Assembly (NCBI RefSeq): GCF_009688965.1
Contig: NZ_AP021875.1
Coordinates: 2,232,001 to 2,296,000 of the forward strand
Origin: Desulfosarcina widdelii
Lineage (GTDB): Bacteria; Desulfobacterota; Desulfobacteria; Desulfobacterales; Desulfosarcinaceae
Direction of reading: 5' to 3'
Length of the DNA stretch: 64,000 nucleotides
A program made the translations under genes and the position numbers. Below are positions 43,252-53,316 of the stretch, one piece after another. Under the pieces are notes generated by a model, which did not search any database, was not told the DNA's origin, and saw only the letters and a list, made by a program, of their open reading frames with translations. Position 1 is the stretch's first letter, and every line of letters begins with the position of its first letter.

Positions 43252-43457
43252 CGCAACTGGTCTCTAATTTTATCGGGCATCATGATCTCACAGGATTGAG
43301 AACCGTTTCTTGCACTGCTGAATGCGATCCTCCCTTGGCTCGGCACAGGCTGCCGATTTGAAGTTAGAGGATCTGCTAAAACCTTGATGCCGAAATCCGA
43401 TTGCGGTGGCGTCTTCGTCCGGTGATGATAGCGGTCTTGCAAGCAGCCAGTCGCCGG

Positions 43458-43838
43458 TCAATCGATGCCATTGAGCCAAGCCAACGCCTCTTTGTTGGAT
43501 CGGAAGGCCCGATTCGCGATGGGGTGGCGCTTTACTTCAGCCAATGATGCGTACATTCGAGCAAGTCCGTAAAGCAAATCGCTGGATCCGACGAAGGCTG
43601 ACTTGCCGCCCGGCCGCATATCCGAGAGGCTTTTGGCGGCATCGATGATTATCGTTAAATCGCTGCTGGGCAGATCCGTGAAGTCTCCTTCCAGAAAGTC
43701 CCAGAGTATTTTGGTGGTGATTTCGGTCTGGTAGAAGGATTGGAGTGCATCGATAATATCGGACGCGATGATCCTGCCCGAAAACCGGATGGTTGTCTGG
43801 TCGAGGGCTTTATCGATTGTTATGTCAAAGTTCGCCAT
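43458..43838 (-). CDS. SpoIIAA/STAS-like protein
   Basis: A 126-residue protein, alpha/beta, starting MANFDITIDKALDQTTIRFSGRIIASDIIDALQSFYQT and with ILWDFLEGDFTDLPSSDL. It resembles SpoIIAA-like (STAS fold) proteins that bind lipids or take part in stress signalling, though the usual phospho-Ser is not obvious. It has no operon partner. The plus-strand region after it holds no gene until 44281. Confidence 0.65.
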   Translation of the reverse strand: MANFDITIDKALDQTTIRFSGRIIASDIIDALQSFYQTEITTKILWDFLEGDFTDLPSSDLTIIIDAAKSLSDMRPGGKSAFVGSSDLLYGLARMYASLAEVKRHPIANRAFRSNKEALAWLNGID

Positions 43839-44280
43839 TTGACTGCCGTTTGTTGCCGGAATGGTATTATTTGTTACATCAATTCATTCAATGTTCAAGT
43901 TTTTTTGCTTTTTCGTCGGTACCGACGAACTGATCGTAGCGAAATCCACGGCAACGGCGCAACATAATTGCAAGGACCGGACAAAGATTATTTTTCAGTA
44001 ATCTTCGTGTCATCTTCAGCTAAGAAAGATACGGTATGGTTAGATTATGAAAAAGGAGTTCAGAAGAACTCTGGAATTTTTCCCCTTCCTCCTTCCCACA
44101 GAAACCGGACTGCCTTGAGCGGCCCGGTTTCTCTCTTGACAAGCCGAGATTCTTTCCGTCGGCAAATCTGTTATGGGAAAAAAACACGTTAAGAGATGCG
44201 CAGCCACGGTCGATAAACAATTTCAGGTGGGTAAGGAGATTTCTTGAAACACTCGAATCTAATAAAACCGCAGGTTTCCG
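43839..44280. other. Intergenic stretch before the EAL-HDOD gene
   Basis: No supported gene. It contains one long stem (44101-44131) that looks like a terminator and, near 44238, GGTAAGGAG upstream of the EAL-HDOD gene but too distant to be its ribosome site. Confidence 0.4.
44101..44131 (+). terminator. Terminator-like hairpin
   Basis: The stem GAAACCGG...CCCGGTTTC encloses CTGCC/GCGG with a TTGA loop, followed by TCTCTTG, a weak T-tract. Confidence 0.5.
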
Positions 44281-45534
44281 ATGACAAATAAAAACCTGGA
44301 TCCAATTTTCGACCATTTTTACGTCGCAAGGCAGCCTATTTTCTACAATCGCAATAGGATATGGGGCTATGAACTCTTGTTTCGCGCCGGCCCCGAAACC
44401 AAAAATGCCGAGATTTCCGATCAGGATCTTGCCACGCTCAGCGTCGCCTCCTGCGGTTTTATTAAATCCCAGGAACTTTCCGACCAGTCCAAAAAAATTT
44501 GCATCAATTTTACGGAAAAACTCATTTTGGAGGGTGCGCCGCGTGGATTGCCGCCCACCGTTACGGTCATTGAAGTCCTTGAAGACATCACTCCCACGGA
44601 TGAACTCGTTCAGACGTTGATCGAACTGAAGCAAGACGGGTATCTTGTTGCCATCGACGATTACGAAGGCAAAGAGCTGCAAAAGGAATTTCTTGATCTC
44701 GCCGATATCGTCAAAGTCGATATCCTGGGAAAAGACCTTGACCAGATAAAGGCCATCTTTTCTTCGCTTGAGGGCAATCGATCCATAAAACTTGCCGAGA
44801 AAGTAGACAACGAAGAAATCATAACCCATCTTGAGCAGCTTGGGTGCGACCTGTACCAGGGGTATTTTTTTGCAAAGCCCGAAACGTTGGAAGGACGGTC
44901 GCTTCGTTCTACCGAGGTTTCAAAATTTCGCATTTTGCAGGCATTGGCAAATCCATCTTTTCCTGCCCATGAAATGACAGAAATCATCGAGGCGGATCCA
45001 AGCATAACGTATCGACTGCTTCGCCTTCTCAATACACCTGCATTCGGATTTTCGATCAAAATCACATCCATTCGCCATGCCATCCTTCTGTTGGGCAGCA
45101 AACGGCTGAGCTACTGGCTTCGCATGGTGGTTACATCCGATTTGATGGGGAAGAATAAAACGCCCGAGCTTTATCGGATGGCACTCACCCGTGGACGAAT
45201 ATTGGAAGAATTGTGCAAAGACGGACAAATACAGGTCGCAAGCTCAGAGACCATGTTTCTTTTCGGGATGCTGTCCCTGATCGAAGCCATGCTGGGGGTT
45301 CCTCTGGCCAATATATTGGAAGAACTTCCGCTTAGCGAGGACTTAAAGGGAGGCTACCTGGATCGGGGATCGACATATTCGAAATATCTTGAGTTGCTTT
45401 CGGCGGTCGAAAACGTGCGTGCGTCCAAGATCGAAGCGTTATCCCGGGAACTGAATATCGATAGCGGCATGGTGGCCGATGCATCGGTCCGGTCCATGGC
45501 CTGGGCGACCTCGTTGTTCAGCCAAATTTTGTAG
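44281..45534 (+). CDS. EAL-HDOD (YuxH-type) signalling protein
   Basis: A 417-residue protein. The N-terminal half is an EAL-domain fold with a degenerate signature (IWGYELLFRAG in place of the EAL core; VAIDDYEGKELQKEFLDLADIVKVDI; and QGYFFAKPE). The C-terminal half is an HDOD domain (FPAHEMTEIIEADPSITYRLLRLLNTPAFGF, ILLLGSKRLSYWLRMVV). Proteins of this class generally do not hydrolyse c-di-GMP but bind partners in motility or surface behaviour. Single gene. Confidence 0.88.
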   Translation: MTNKNLDPIFDHFYVARQPIFYNRNRIWGYELLFRAGPETKNAEISDQDLATLSVASCGFIKSQELSDQSKKICINFTEKLILEGAPRGLPPTVTVIEVLEDITPTDELVQTLIELKQDGYLVAIDDYEGKELQKEFLDLADIVKVDILGKDLDQIKAIFSSLEGNRSIKLAEKVDNEEIITHLEQLGCDLYQGYFFAKPETLEGRSLRSTEVSKFRILQALANPSFPAHEMTEIIEADPSITYRLLRLLNTPAFGFSIKITSIRHAILLLGSKRLSYWLRMVVTSDLMGKNKTPELYRMALTRGRILEELCKDGQIQVASSETMFLFGMLSLIEAMLGVPLANILEELPLSEDLKGGYLDRGSTYSKYLELLSAVENVRASKIEALSRELNIDSGMVADASVRSMAWATSLFSQIL

Positions 45535-45686
45535 TTTTGAACGATCGAGGCTTCATCGATCAGGCGCAATCGAAATAATCTCAAAATCCATAATCCCAGA
45601 ATCCAATTGACATCGAAAATACCCTTCCTTATACTGCCGCCATTCCTCCAATGTTTCTTGTAAACGCTCACCAGTAAGGACTTTAA

Positions 45687-46151
45687 ATGGCTTATACCCG
45701 GGAACTTTTTCCCAAACTCAACTTTGTCTATACGCTGGCGACGGGGACCCTGGACGACCAGCCCCTGATGATTCACCTGATGAGCTTTTATGCGGAATCG
45801 GAAGATTATGAGGTCATCCGGGAGTTGCTGGACACCCGAGGACTTCAAAACGTGGAAGGATTGACCGTTCGCGGGATGATCCGGGCGGCCGAGACCCAAA
45901 AAAAACTTTTTCCGGGCAGGGATTTCCGCGCCGCTGTGATAGTCAATTCGGCCGAGTACAGAAAAGGCGTGGAAATTTATTCATCGCTGGCTAACACAAA
46001 AAAGCTGCAAATCAAACCGTTTGAAAACGGATTGGACGAACCGCTGGTATGGCTCGGCTATAACAAAGAGAACAGGATCAAAATCAAACGTTTCATCAGC
46101 CGGCACACGCCCCTCAGGCAGCAGCACCACCCGATTCCCGTTGAGGTGTAA
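45687..46151 (+). CDS. Hypothetical protein, 154 residues
   Basis: MAYTRELFPKLNFVYTLATGTLDDQPLMIHLMSFYAESEDYEVIRELLDTRGL... is an alpha/beta protein of SpoIIAA-like size and pattern (paired strand TLATGTLDD, and later FRAAVIVNSAEYRKGVEIYSSLAN). AGTAAGGA stands about ten bases upstream of the ATG. It is probably a STAS-type protein, but I cannot assign the family firmly. Confidence 0.6.
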   Translation: MAYTRELFPKLNFVYTLATGTLDDQPLMIHLMSFYAESEDYEVIRELLDTRGLQNVEGLTVRGMIRAAETQKKLFPGRDFRAAVIVNSAEYRKGVEIYSSLANTKKLQIKPFENGLDEPLVWLGYNKENRIKIKRFISRHTPLRQQHHPIPVEV

Positions 46152-46976
46152 CCCCTTCCCTTCCATTTTGTACGGTTGCCAGTCCCAGCTTTCGCCCGCA
46201 TAAATCTTCAATTCCGTTTCTCCAAACTGGAAAGGAGAACAAACCTGCTCACCGACGCTAATGATCTACATAGGGTTTCCTTTCCGCTAAAAAAAATCGG
46301 AACCGGAGCTGAGGGGTGCATGGAAGGCGGCCACAAGGGTTGTGATCACCTGGACATTGAACTGTCCGTTGCGGTGCTCCGGTTAATTATAAAGTAAGAA
46401 CCATATAAGAAAGATCAAGGCATCGACAGATCAAATGTCAACCTTTTCACCGGCTGGCCTGGGCAGGCGGGATGGACAAATCCGATTTTTCCTGATCCCC
46501 TGCCGTTGATCCTTTTTTGTATCAATCAAAACGGTTATGGAACGGTAAAAAAGACTTACAAAAAATCCACACGAGAACGGGGCCCCCAATGGGCCCCGCC
46601 TTCCCATGAATCGCACCAACAGATGTTGCTGGTCAACGTTGAATGACAGAGCAGGACCTGTGCCAACGGATAGATCAAGCCGCAACCTTTTTATTTTTCA
46701 TATAATTTCAAATTTTTTAGACAATGAGTGGTCGAGAATATTTGCTGTTTTGTGCACATATAAAAGTAAAGGTTCTTTAAAAACATGATCGCTACGAACA
46801 GCCGACTTTCTGATACCTTACTTACTTTTAAATGTCAGATGGAAAAGCGTTCGACGATTCCACCCCCTTTTGGATCACCATGCGTTGTGATATTTTCATT
46901 TTCTGAGAGATGAAAACTTGGTACATTCCATCAGTACCCAAGCCTGCGTAGGCGAAACGGATCGAAGAAGGAGCGA
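46152..46976. other. Intergenic stretch of about 800 bases
   Basis: No gene is supported; short frames on both strands lack ribosome sites and family features. A GC-rich stem at 46578-46598 and AT-rich DNA around 46690-46760 are the only notable structures. Confidence 0.45.
46578..46598. terminator. GC-rich hairpin
   Basis: CGGGGCCC/GGGCCCCG with a five-base loop. No T-tract follows, so termination activity is uncertain. Confidence 0.35.
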
Positions 46977-47246
46977 ATGATGGCCGGTGGCTGGTCCCGG
47001 GACGGCGCAGTACAGGAACAAATCGATGCCAGTGTGGCGGACTCGGTCAAACAGGCCAGGAGCCGCCTGCCGGCCGGCGAGAGCCTGACCCACTGTGAAC
47101 AGTGCGAGGAAGCGATTCCGGAGGCCAGACGCAAGGCCATTCCAGGCGTTCGCCTGTGCGTGGACTGCCAGTCGGAGTTGGAGAAGCAACAGACAATTTT
47201 CTCCGGATACAACCGCCGCGGCAGCAAAGACAGCCAACTGCGATAA
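46977..47246 (+). CDS. DksA/TraR-type zinc-finger protein, short form
   Basis: An 89-residue protein with the C4 zinc finger of DksA/TraR proteins (CEQCEEAIPEARRKAIPGVRLCVDCQSELE). It lacks the long coiled coil and the DxxDxA tip of full DksA, like E. coli YbiI. Short DksA-like proteins can bind RNA polymerase in the secondary channel; a role here is inferred. AAGGAG lies upstream; the first or second of two adjacent ATGs may be used. Confidence 0.85.
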   Translation: MMAGGWSRDGAVQEQIDASVADSVKQARSRLPAGESLTHCEQCEEAIPEARRKAIPGVRLCVDCQSELEKQQTIFSGYNRRGSKDSQLR

Positions 47247-47376
47247 TCGTATTCAGGATGGTGTTGCAGGGTTGCCCACAACGATTTCATCCTTACAATT
47301 TTTTGGGAGTTCGTAAAATTTATGGCAGACTTTTTATCGAGTCTGTTGTATAGAAACAACTTCGATCAAAATTTAC

Positions 47377-47453
47377 AGGCCAGTAGCTCGAATTGGTAGA
47401 GCACCGGACTCCAAATCCGGGTGTTGGGGGTTCGAGCCCCTCCTGGCCTGCCA
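47377..47453 (+). tRNA. tRNA-Trp (anticodon CCA)
   Basis: The 77-nt cloverleaf has an acceptor stem AGGCCAG/CTGGCCT, D arm with GCTCGAATTGGTAGAGC, anticodon loop CTCCAAA with anticodon CCA, T arm GGGGTTCGAGCCCC, and a genomically encoded CCA end at 47451-47453. A strong terminator follows. Confidence 0.96.
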
Positions 47454-47459
47454 CCTTGA

Positions 47460-47498
47460 AACAGGGAACCTGAGTATCGCTCGGGTTCCCTGTTTTTT
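47460..47498 (+). terminator. Rho-independent terminator after tRNA-Trp
   Basis: The stem ACAGGGAACC...GGGTTCCCTGT is followed by six T residues. Confidence 0.85.
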
Positions 47499-47702
47499 AG
47501 GCAAGCCAGGCAGGTTCAAATAATCTACGATTGAGATCGCACTTCCCGCTGATCGCCGCTTTAATTCATACAAAAAACGAATTTCATTCAGTTGAAAAAT
47601 TCCATGCGGAAACAGCTAAAGTTTTTTCCAAAGACGACCAATACCAACCCAAAAGAACAAGTACATCGGATTTCAATCTTACTCAAACGAGGAGGTTCGG
47701 GC

Positions 47703-49424
47703 ATGCTGAACCGGTTAACCGTCAAAGGCAGGATGTATATTATCAACATCGCCATCCTAGTGCTTTTTGTCACCATGTTGGTATTTTCCGTTCGCAACAG
47801 CAACGGAGTCAAAGATCTCGGTTTGAAAAAAATCGGCGAAGTAATGCTGGAGGACCAGAAAGCCCGCATTCAGCTCGCCAACCACTCCGCCGCCCTGATG
47901 GCCGAAGCTGCCGTCAAGGGGGTACAGGACGAGGAAAGCGTCAAAACAATCGTTCGGAACATGGTTGATAAAATCATATATGAGAAGGACCGATCCGGTT
48001 ACTTTTTCGTCTACGAAGGGACGGTGAATGTCGCCTTTCCGGTTAAGAAGGAAAATGTGGGCAAGGATCTGGGCGGCCTGGCGGATAAAAACGGCGTCAG
48101 GGTGATCCAGGAACTGCGTGACGCCGCCAAAGCCGGCGGCGGTTTCGTCCAGTACATCTGGCCCAAACCGGGCGCCGGTGAGCAGCCCAAACTCTCCTAC
48201 GCGGAAATGATTCCTGGCACCAACTTGTGGATCGGCACCGGTGTCTACATCGACAACATCGAGGCCTACAAAAATCAGATGGCCGAAGAGATCGGCGTCA
48301 TGGTGTCCAAGCGAACAACGACCATGGGGATCGTTTCGGGTGTGATTTTCGCCGCCATCATCGCCCTGTGCCTGTTCATCGCCTTTGGCATCGTACGGGC
48401 ATTGAAAGAAATGATCGTAAGTTTCCAGGATATCGCCGAGGGTGAAGGGGACCTGACCAAGCGCATCGCTATCCAATCCAAGGACGAAATCGCCGAACTG
48501 GCCGGCTGGTTCAACACCTTTTTGGAAAAGCTCCAGACCATGATCAGAAAAATCGCCGACAACTCCACGAAGGTCGATCAGTCGTCCACGGAGTTGTCAG
48601 ATATCGCCAGTGTAATGTCCTCCGGAGCTTCCGAGACCTCGACGCGTGCAAACAATGTGTCCGTGGCCGCCGAAGAGATGAGTTCTAATTTGAACAATGT
48701 AGCCGCGGCCATGGAGCAGTCCTCCACCAATACTTCCATGGTGGCTACCGCCTCCGAGGAGATGACCGCCACCATCAACGAAATTGCCCAGAACGCCGAA
48801 AAGGCCCGGTCCATCTCCGATCAGGCCGTACAGAAAGCCGGGGAGGCGTCAAACCAGATGGATGAACTGGGACAGGCAGCCCAGGACATCGGCAAGGTGG
48901 TAGAAACCATCACCGAAATTTCCGAACAGGTCAACCTGCTGGCCCTGAACGCCACCATCGAGGCGGCCCGGGCCGGCGAGGCCGGCAAGGGCTTTGCCGT
49001 GGTGGCCAACGAGATCAAGGAACTGGCCAAGCAGACCAGCGAAGCCACCCTGGAGATCAAGCAGAAGATCGAAAACATCCAAGGCAGTACCGACGGCACG
49101 GTGCAGGGCATCAACGAGATCTCCGAAGTGATCGCCAATGTCAACGACATTGTCGGCACCATCGCCACGGCCGTGGAAGAGCAGAGCGCAGCCACCCAGG
49201 AAATCGCCAACAACATCGCCCAGGCAACTCAGGGTATCCAGGAAGTCAACGAAAACGTCAACCAGAGTTCTACGGTGGCGGCAGAGATCACCCAGGATAT
49301 CGCCGTGGTCAACCAAAGTTCCGCCGAGATCGCAAGCAGCAGCGACCAGGTGAAGGTCAGCGCCGACGATCTTAAACGGATGGCTACCGAATTGAACACG
49401 ATTGTCGGCAGCTTCAAGATATAA
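47703..49424 (+). CDS. Methyl-accepting chemotaxis protein with single Cache sensor
   Basis: A receptor of about 573 residues. The first membrane helix is YIINIAILVLFVTMLVF, a periplasmic sCache domain (RSGYFFVYEGTVNVAFPVKKENVGKDL; NLWIGTGVYIDNI) covers about residues 30-200, and a second helix reads GVIFAAIIALCLFIAFGIV. A HAMP domain is followed by the signalling hairpin with [35 protein letters not shown]. There is no C-terminal CheR-tethering pentapeptide. The ATG at 47703 with AGGAGG upstream was chosen over a longer frame from 47592. It begins the chemosensory cluster. Confidence 0.92.
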   Translation: MLNRLTVKGRMYIINIAILVLFVTMLVFSVRNSNGVKDLGLKKIGEVMLEDQKARIQLANHSAALMAEAAVKGVQDEESVKTIVRNMVDKIIYEKDRSGYFFVYEGTVNVAFPVKKENVGKDLGGLADKNGVRVIQELRDAAKAGGGFVQYIWPKPGAGEQPKLSYAEMIPGTNLWIGTGVYIDNIEAYKNQMAEEIGVMVSKRTTTMGIVSGVIFAAIIALCLFIAFGIVRALKEMIVSFQDIAEGEGDLTKRIAIQSKDEIAELAGWFNTFLEKLQTMIRKIADNSTKVDQSSTELSDIASVMSSGASETSTRANNVSVAAEEMSSNLNNVAAAMEQSSTNTSMVATASEEMTATINEIAQNAEKARSISDQAVQKAGEASNQMDELGQAAQDIGKVVETITEISEQVNLLALNATIEAARAGEAGKGFAVVANEIKELAKQTSEATLEIKQKIENIQGSTDGTVQGINEISEVIANVNDIVGTIATAVEEQSAATQEIANNIAQATQGIQEVNENVNQSSTVAAEITQDIAVVNQSSAEIASSSDQVKVSADDLKRMATELNTIVGSFKI

Positions 49425-49453
49425 ACTATTAGGGAAAAGAAGGGTCGTTTCGA

Positions 49454-50800
49454 TTGAAGGGAGTAGAAAACAAGCAAACCCTTAAAGCCAACCCCACAGC
49501 TAACGAGAAGGACGCTTCCAGTTGCAGGGAGGCCCACCTGAATTTGGCCCAGATCCTGGAAGGCAACCCGATTCCCACTTTTGTGGTCAATGCGCAATGC
49601 AGAATCACCCACTGGAATCGGGCCTGCGAACTGCTGACCGGCATCCCGGCATCCGAAACACTCGGGACCACCAGGCATCGCGACGCTTTCTACTCCCATA
49701 AAAGAGAACTAATGGCTGATCTGATCGTCAATCGAACCTGTTCCGACGATCTTATCATGGCTTACGGCGGTAAAGTCAAAGACTGCCGCCATACCTGGAA
49801 CGGCTACGAGGGAGAGGATTTTTTCCCAAAGCTGGGTGAAAACGGAAAATGGCTCTTTTTCACCGCCGCGCCGCTCACCGATGCCGACGGGAATATCTCG
49901 GGGGCCATCGAAACATTTCAGGACATCACCGACAAACGAATGGCCGAACAGGAACTGCGCGCCAGCGAGTCGCGATACCGCCAGCTTTTTGAGTCGGCCA
50001 ACGATGCCATCTTTCTTCTCAAAGACGGTTTCATCGTCGACTGCAACCAGAAGGCACTGGCTCTGTTCAACAGTTCCCGGGAAGTGATGACAGGTCTTTC
50101 GCCTTTAGACCTTTCACCGCAATACCAGGCAGATGGGATATTGTCCGAGGACGAAATCAGTCGAACACTTGAACTGCTGCAGCAGAATAAACCTCAATTT
50201 TTCGAATGGCGTTTTCTCAGAAAAGACGGGTCCCGATTCGATGCCGAAGTCAGCCTGAACCGTTTCAATATCAATGGTTCTCTCTACGGACTATCCATCA
50301 TCCGTGATATCTCCCTGCGCAAAAAGATGATTCGTACCATCGAAGAGCGCCAGTTTGCCTTAGATGAGAAATCAACCTACCTGGAGAAGGTCAACCAGGC
50401 GCTCAAAGCTTCGCTCGATCATCGCGAGGTGGAAAAGCGGGCCGTGGAAGAAAACATGCTGGTCAACCTGAAACGATTTGTGTTTCCTTACCTGGGCGAA
50501 CTGGAAACCTGCAAACTCGGTTCGGAGGCCCGGGCCTACCTGAACATCGTCCAAACCAATCTCAACGACATCGTTTCCCAGTTTTCCAAAACCATTTTTT
50601 CCAAGTACATCGACCTTACTCCCACGGAAGTACGCATCGCCGATTTTATCCGTGAGGGCAAAAACTCGAAAGAAATTGCCGACATGCTGGCTCTGTCCCC
50701 CAGTTCCATTCAATGGCATCGGAAAAATATCCGCCAAAAACTTGGATTAACAAATAAAAAACTAAATCTGCAAACCTACCTGAACTCCCTCTCCGAATAA
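49454..50800 (+). CDS. PAS-PAS-LuxR transcriptional regulator
   Basis: A 448-residue soluble protein. PAS domain 1 (residues 30-150: ILEGNPIPTFVVNAQCRITHWNRACELLTG), PAS domain 2 (160-290: LFESANDAIFLLKDGFIVDCNQKALALF), a coiled coil and a LuxR-type HTH (LTPTEVRIADFIREGKNSKEIADMLALSPSSIQWHRKNIRQKLGL) at the end. It combines sensing and DNA binding in one chain without a receiver domain. It probably uses TTG with GAAGGG upstream. It sits between the two chemoreceptor genes, so it may control the cluster. Confidence 0.85.
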   Translation: MKGVENKQTLKANPTANEKDASSCREAHLNLAQILEGNPIPTFVVNAQCRITHWNRACELLTGIPASETLGTTRHRDAFYSHKRELMADLIVNRTCSDDLIMAYGGKVKDCRHTWNGYEGEDFFPKLGENGKWLFFTAAPLTDADGNISGAIETFQDITDKRMAEQELRASESRYRQLFESANDAIFLLKDGFIVDCNQKALALFNSSREVMTGLSPLDLSPQYQADGILSEDEISRTLELLQQNKPQFFEWRFLRKDGSRFDAEVSLNRFNINGSLYGLSIIRDISLRKKMIRTIEERQFALDEKSTYLEKVNQALKASLDHREVEKRAVEENMLVNLKRFVFPYLGELETCKLGSEARAYLNIVQTNLNDIVSQFSKTIFSKYIDLTPTEVRIADFIREGKNSKEIADMLALSPSSIQWHRKNIRQKLGLTNKKLNLQTYLNSLSE

Positions 50801-50989
50801 GGGCACCTCCAATACAGGGTGTTTTTTGCCCCCATTTTACACCATTTAAACCATCGTTAAGTCTTTTCTCGATGCGGCGATATCAGCAATTGAACGGCCA
50901 ATTGAATTTGCCACGATACCGGCTGCGATGGCGAGACCAGAAGACAGGGTCGGTCATGCGGCGACAACGAGCAGAGGAAAGGAGCGACC

Positions 50990-51211
50990 ATGTTGGTACA
51001 AAGTGCTACCGATGAAACCGTGAAACCCATTCTGGACGGGCTTCAGGGAATCAACCGGTATCTGGCCATGATCAACAACCGGCTTGAGATGCTTTTACTA
51101 TCGGATCTACCGGACTATGTCATGACGGATCTGGTCAAGGTTTACCAGGCCGAAGAGGAAGCCAGTCAGATCGTGCGAAGTTTGAATATCTATTGCCATA
51201 AAACCTTTTAA
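50990..51211 (+). CDS. Small helical hypothetical protein, 73 residues
   Basis: MLVQSATDETVKPILDGLQGINRYLAMINNRLEMLLLSD... has GGAAAGGAG upstream of the ATG, so translation is likely. It has no HPt-type phospho-His box and is too short to be one. It precedes the second chemoreceptor by 34 bases in the same direction and is probably co-transcribed. No family is recognised. Confidence 0.65.
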   Translation: MLVQSATDETVKPILDGLQGINRYLAMINNRLEMLLLSDLPDYVMTDLVKVYQAEEEASQIVRSLNIYCHKTF

Positions 51212-51245
51212 TATCCTCAACCTTAATTAACAAGGAGCGTTTGAA

Positions 51246-53246
51246 ATGAAAATCAATCTGCATTCTATTTCCTCCAAACTGATTCTCGGCGGTCTCGCGG
51301 CCGTCCTGGTTCCGCTGATTATCGTAGGGTATCTTTCCTTCGCCAAGGCGCGGACCGCGCTTATGGGTCTATCCAAACATCAAGCCTCGGGAATTGCGTC
51401 GGATCTGGCCCGTATGACACATGATATCATCGAATCCGAAATCAACAAAGCCAACGCCCTGGCCAACCAGAAACGGATTATCCAACTCAGCGGTGCCGTC
51501 GCCGATTTCGGCATCGAGGCAAACAAACAGCCGATCAGCGATATGTTTGCCGACCTGGGTCGCCAGTTCCGTAACATGGGGAGCCACTACCAGGGGATCT
51601 TCCTTACCGACACCCGCGGTGAACTCTACACGGGCGTGCTCGAAAGCGGCAAGGAGTATACGGGCTCCAATATCGGCAACCGCGACTATTTTATGGCCGC
51701 CAGGGATTCGGGCAGACCCGTTCTGAGCGACCTCGTTATTTCCAATAGTACGGGCAGACCCATTGCTGTTGTCTGTGCACCCATAGAGACGGACGGAAAA
51801 TTTACGGGCACCTTCGGCCTGGTGATCAAGGCGGAATATTTCTCAAGCGTCATCTCGAAACGCAAAATCGGGGAAACCGGCTACGGGTATATGATCGACA
51901 ACAAGGGCATCATTCTGGCCCACCCGAAGACCGAGCATATCCTCAAGCTGGATGTTACCAGCATCGGAGACATGGCCTCGATTAACAAGCACATGCTGGC
52001 CGGTGAGACCGGTGTGGAAGAATACGTCTTCAAAGGTACTCCGAAAATCGCCGGGTTCGCTCCGGTTGGCGTCAACGGCTGGTCCATCGGCGCCACCCAG
52101 GACTCCGCGGAGTTTCTGGCCGCCTCCAACGCCATCCGCAATGCCAATATCGTCATCGCGATCGTGGCCGGCCTGATCGTGGCCGTGCTCGTTTTTTTCT
52201 CCGCCCGGGCCATCGTCAAACCGATCAATGCCGCCGTGGCCGGTCTCAAGGATATCGCCCAGGGCGAGGGTGACCTGACCATGCGCCTGGAGGCTACCAC
52301 CAAGGATGAGGTCGGCGAACTGGCCCTCTGGTTCAACACCTTCATCGAAAAACTCCAGGGCATCATCAAGGACATTGCCGGCGGGGTCGAGACCCTCTCC
52401 TCCTCTTCCACCGAACTGTCGGCCATCTCCGAGCAGATGACCCAGGGAATTCAAAATGTCACCGACAAGTCCAACACCGTTTCCGCTGCTGCCGAGGAAA
52501 TGAGCGCCAATATGAACAACGTGGCCGCCGCCATGGAACAGTCCGCCACCAACACCAACATGGTGGCCACCGCCTCGGAAGAGATGTCCTCCACCATCGG
52601 CGAGATTGCCCAGAACGCCGAAAAGGCGCGCAGTATTTCCGACGAAGCGGCCCACAAGGCCTCCACCGCATCGACCAACATGGACCAGTTGGGCAACGCG
52701 GCCAACTCCATCGGTAAGGTGATCGAGACCATCACCGACATCAGCGAGCAGGTCAACCTGCTGGCCCTGAACGCCACCATCGAGGCGGCCCGGGCCGGCG
52801 AGGCCGGCAAGGGCTTTGCCGTGGTGGCCAACGAGATCAAGGAACTGGCCAAGCAGACCGCCGAGGCCACCCAGGACATCAAGGACAAGATCGAAGGCAT
52901 TCAGGGGACCACCACCACCACGGTGGGCCAGATTGCCGAGATCACCCAGGTGATCAATGACGTCAACGACGTGGTGGCCAACATCGCCACGGCCGTGGAA
53001 CAGCAGTCGGCAGCCACCAAGGAAATCGCCACCAACGTGGCCCAGGCCTCCCAGGGCATTCAGGAGGTCAACGAAAACGTCAACCAGAGCAGCACGGTCT
53101 CCGGGGAAATTTCCAGTGACATCGCCGGGGTGAGTGTTTCCATGAACGAGATGGCCACCAGCAGCGGCCAGGTCAACCTCAGCGCTCAAGAACTATCCAA
53201 CCTGTCGGAAAGCCTCAAGCAGATGGTGGATCAGTTCAAAGTATAA
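51246..53246 (+). CDS. Methyl-accepting chemotaxis protein with double Cache sensor
   Basis: A 666-residue receptor. The first helix is [19 protein letters not shown]; a periplasmic dCache domain covers about residues 35-285 ([59 protein letters not shown]). A second helix reads [23 protein letters not shown], then HAMP and a signalling hairpin. 111 bases of its tip region (52749-52859) are identical to the first receptor. Ligands of dCache domains are often amino acids or organic acids. AAGGAGCG precedes the ATG. Confidence 0.93.
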   Translation: MKINLHSISSKLILGGLAAVLVPLIIVGYLSFAKARTALMGLSKHQASGIASDLARMTHDIIESEINKANALANQKRIIQLSGAVADFGIEANKQPISDMFADLGRQFRNMGSHYQGIFLTDTRGELYTGVLESGKEYTGSNIGNRDYFMAARDSGRPVLSDLVISNSTGRPIAVVCAPIETDGKFTGTFGLVIKAEYFSSVISKRKIGETGYGYMIDNKGIILAHPKTEHILKLDVTSIGDMASINKHMLAGETGVEEYVFKGTPKIAGFAPVGVNGWSIGATQDSAEFLAASNAIRNANIVIAIVAGLIVAVLVFFSARAIVKPINAAVAGLKDIAQGEGDLTMRLEATTKDEVGELALWFNTFIEKLQGIIKDIAGGVETLSSSSTELSAISEQMTQGIQNVTDKSNTVSAAAEEMSANMNNVAAAMEQSATNTNMVATASEEMSSTIGEIAQNAEKARSISDEAAHKASTASTNMDQLGNAANSIGKVIETITDISEQVNLLALNATIEAARAGEAGKGFAVVANEIKELAKQTAEATQDIKDKIEGIQGTTTTTVGQIAEITQVINDVNDVVANIATAVEQQSAATKEIATNVAQASQGIQEVNENVNQSSTVSGEISSDIAGVSVSMNEMATSSGQVNLSAQELSNLSESLKQMVDQFKV

Positions 53247-53316
53247 ACCGGATTTCGGGCAGCGGGGCATGGTCTGCGACCGCTCGCTGCCCGGCCAACA
53301 ACGTAAGGACGTTGAC

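Noticed and set aside
44020..44829. Minus-strand frame of 269 codons opposite the EAL-HDOD gene
   Set aside because: Antisense shadow; EAL and HDOD motifs fix the plus strand.
51843..53189. Minus-strand frame of 448 codons opposite the dCache chemoreceptor
   Set aside because: Shadow frame in GC-rich coding DNA; the translation is low-complexity His/Gly/Asp-rich and the plus-strand receptor is beyond doubt.
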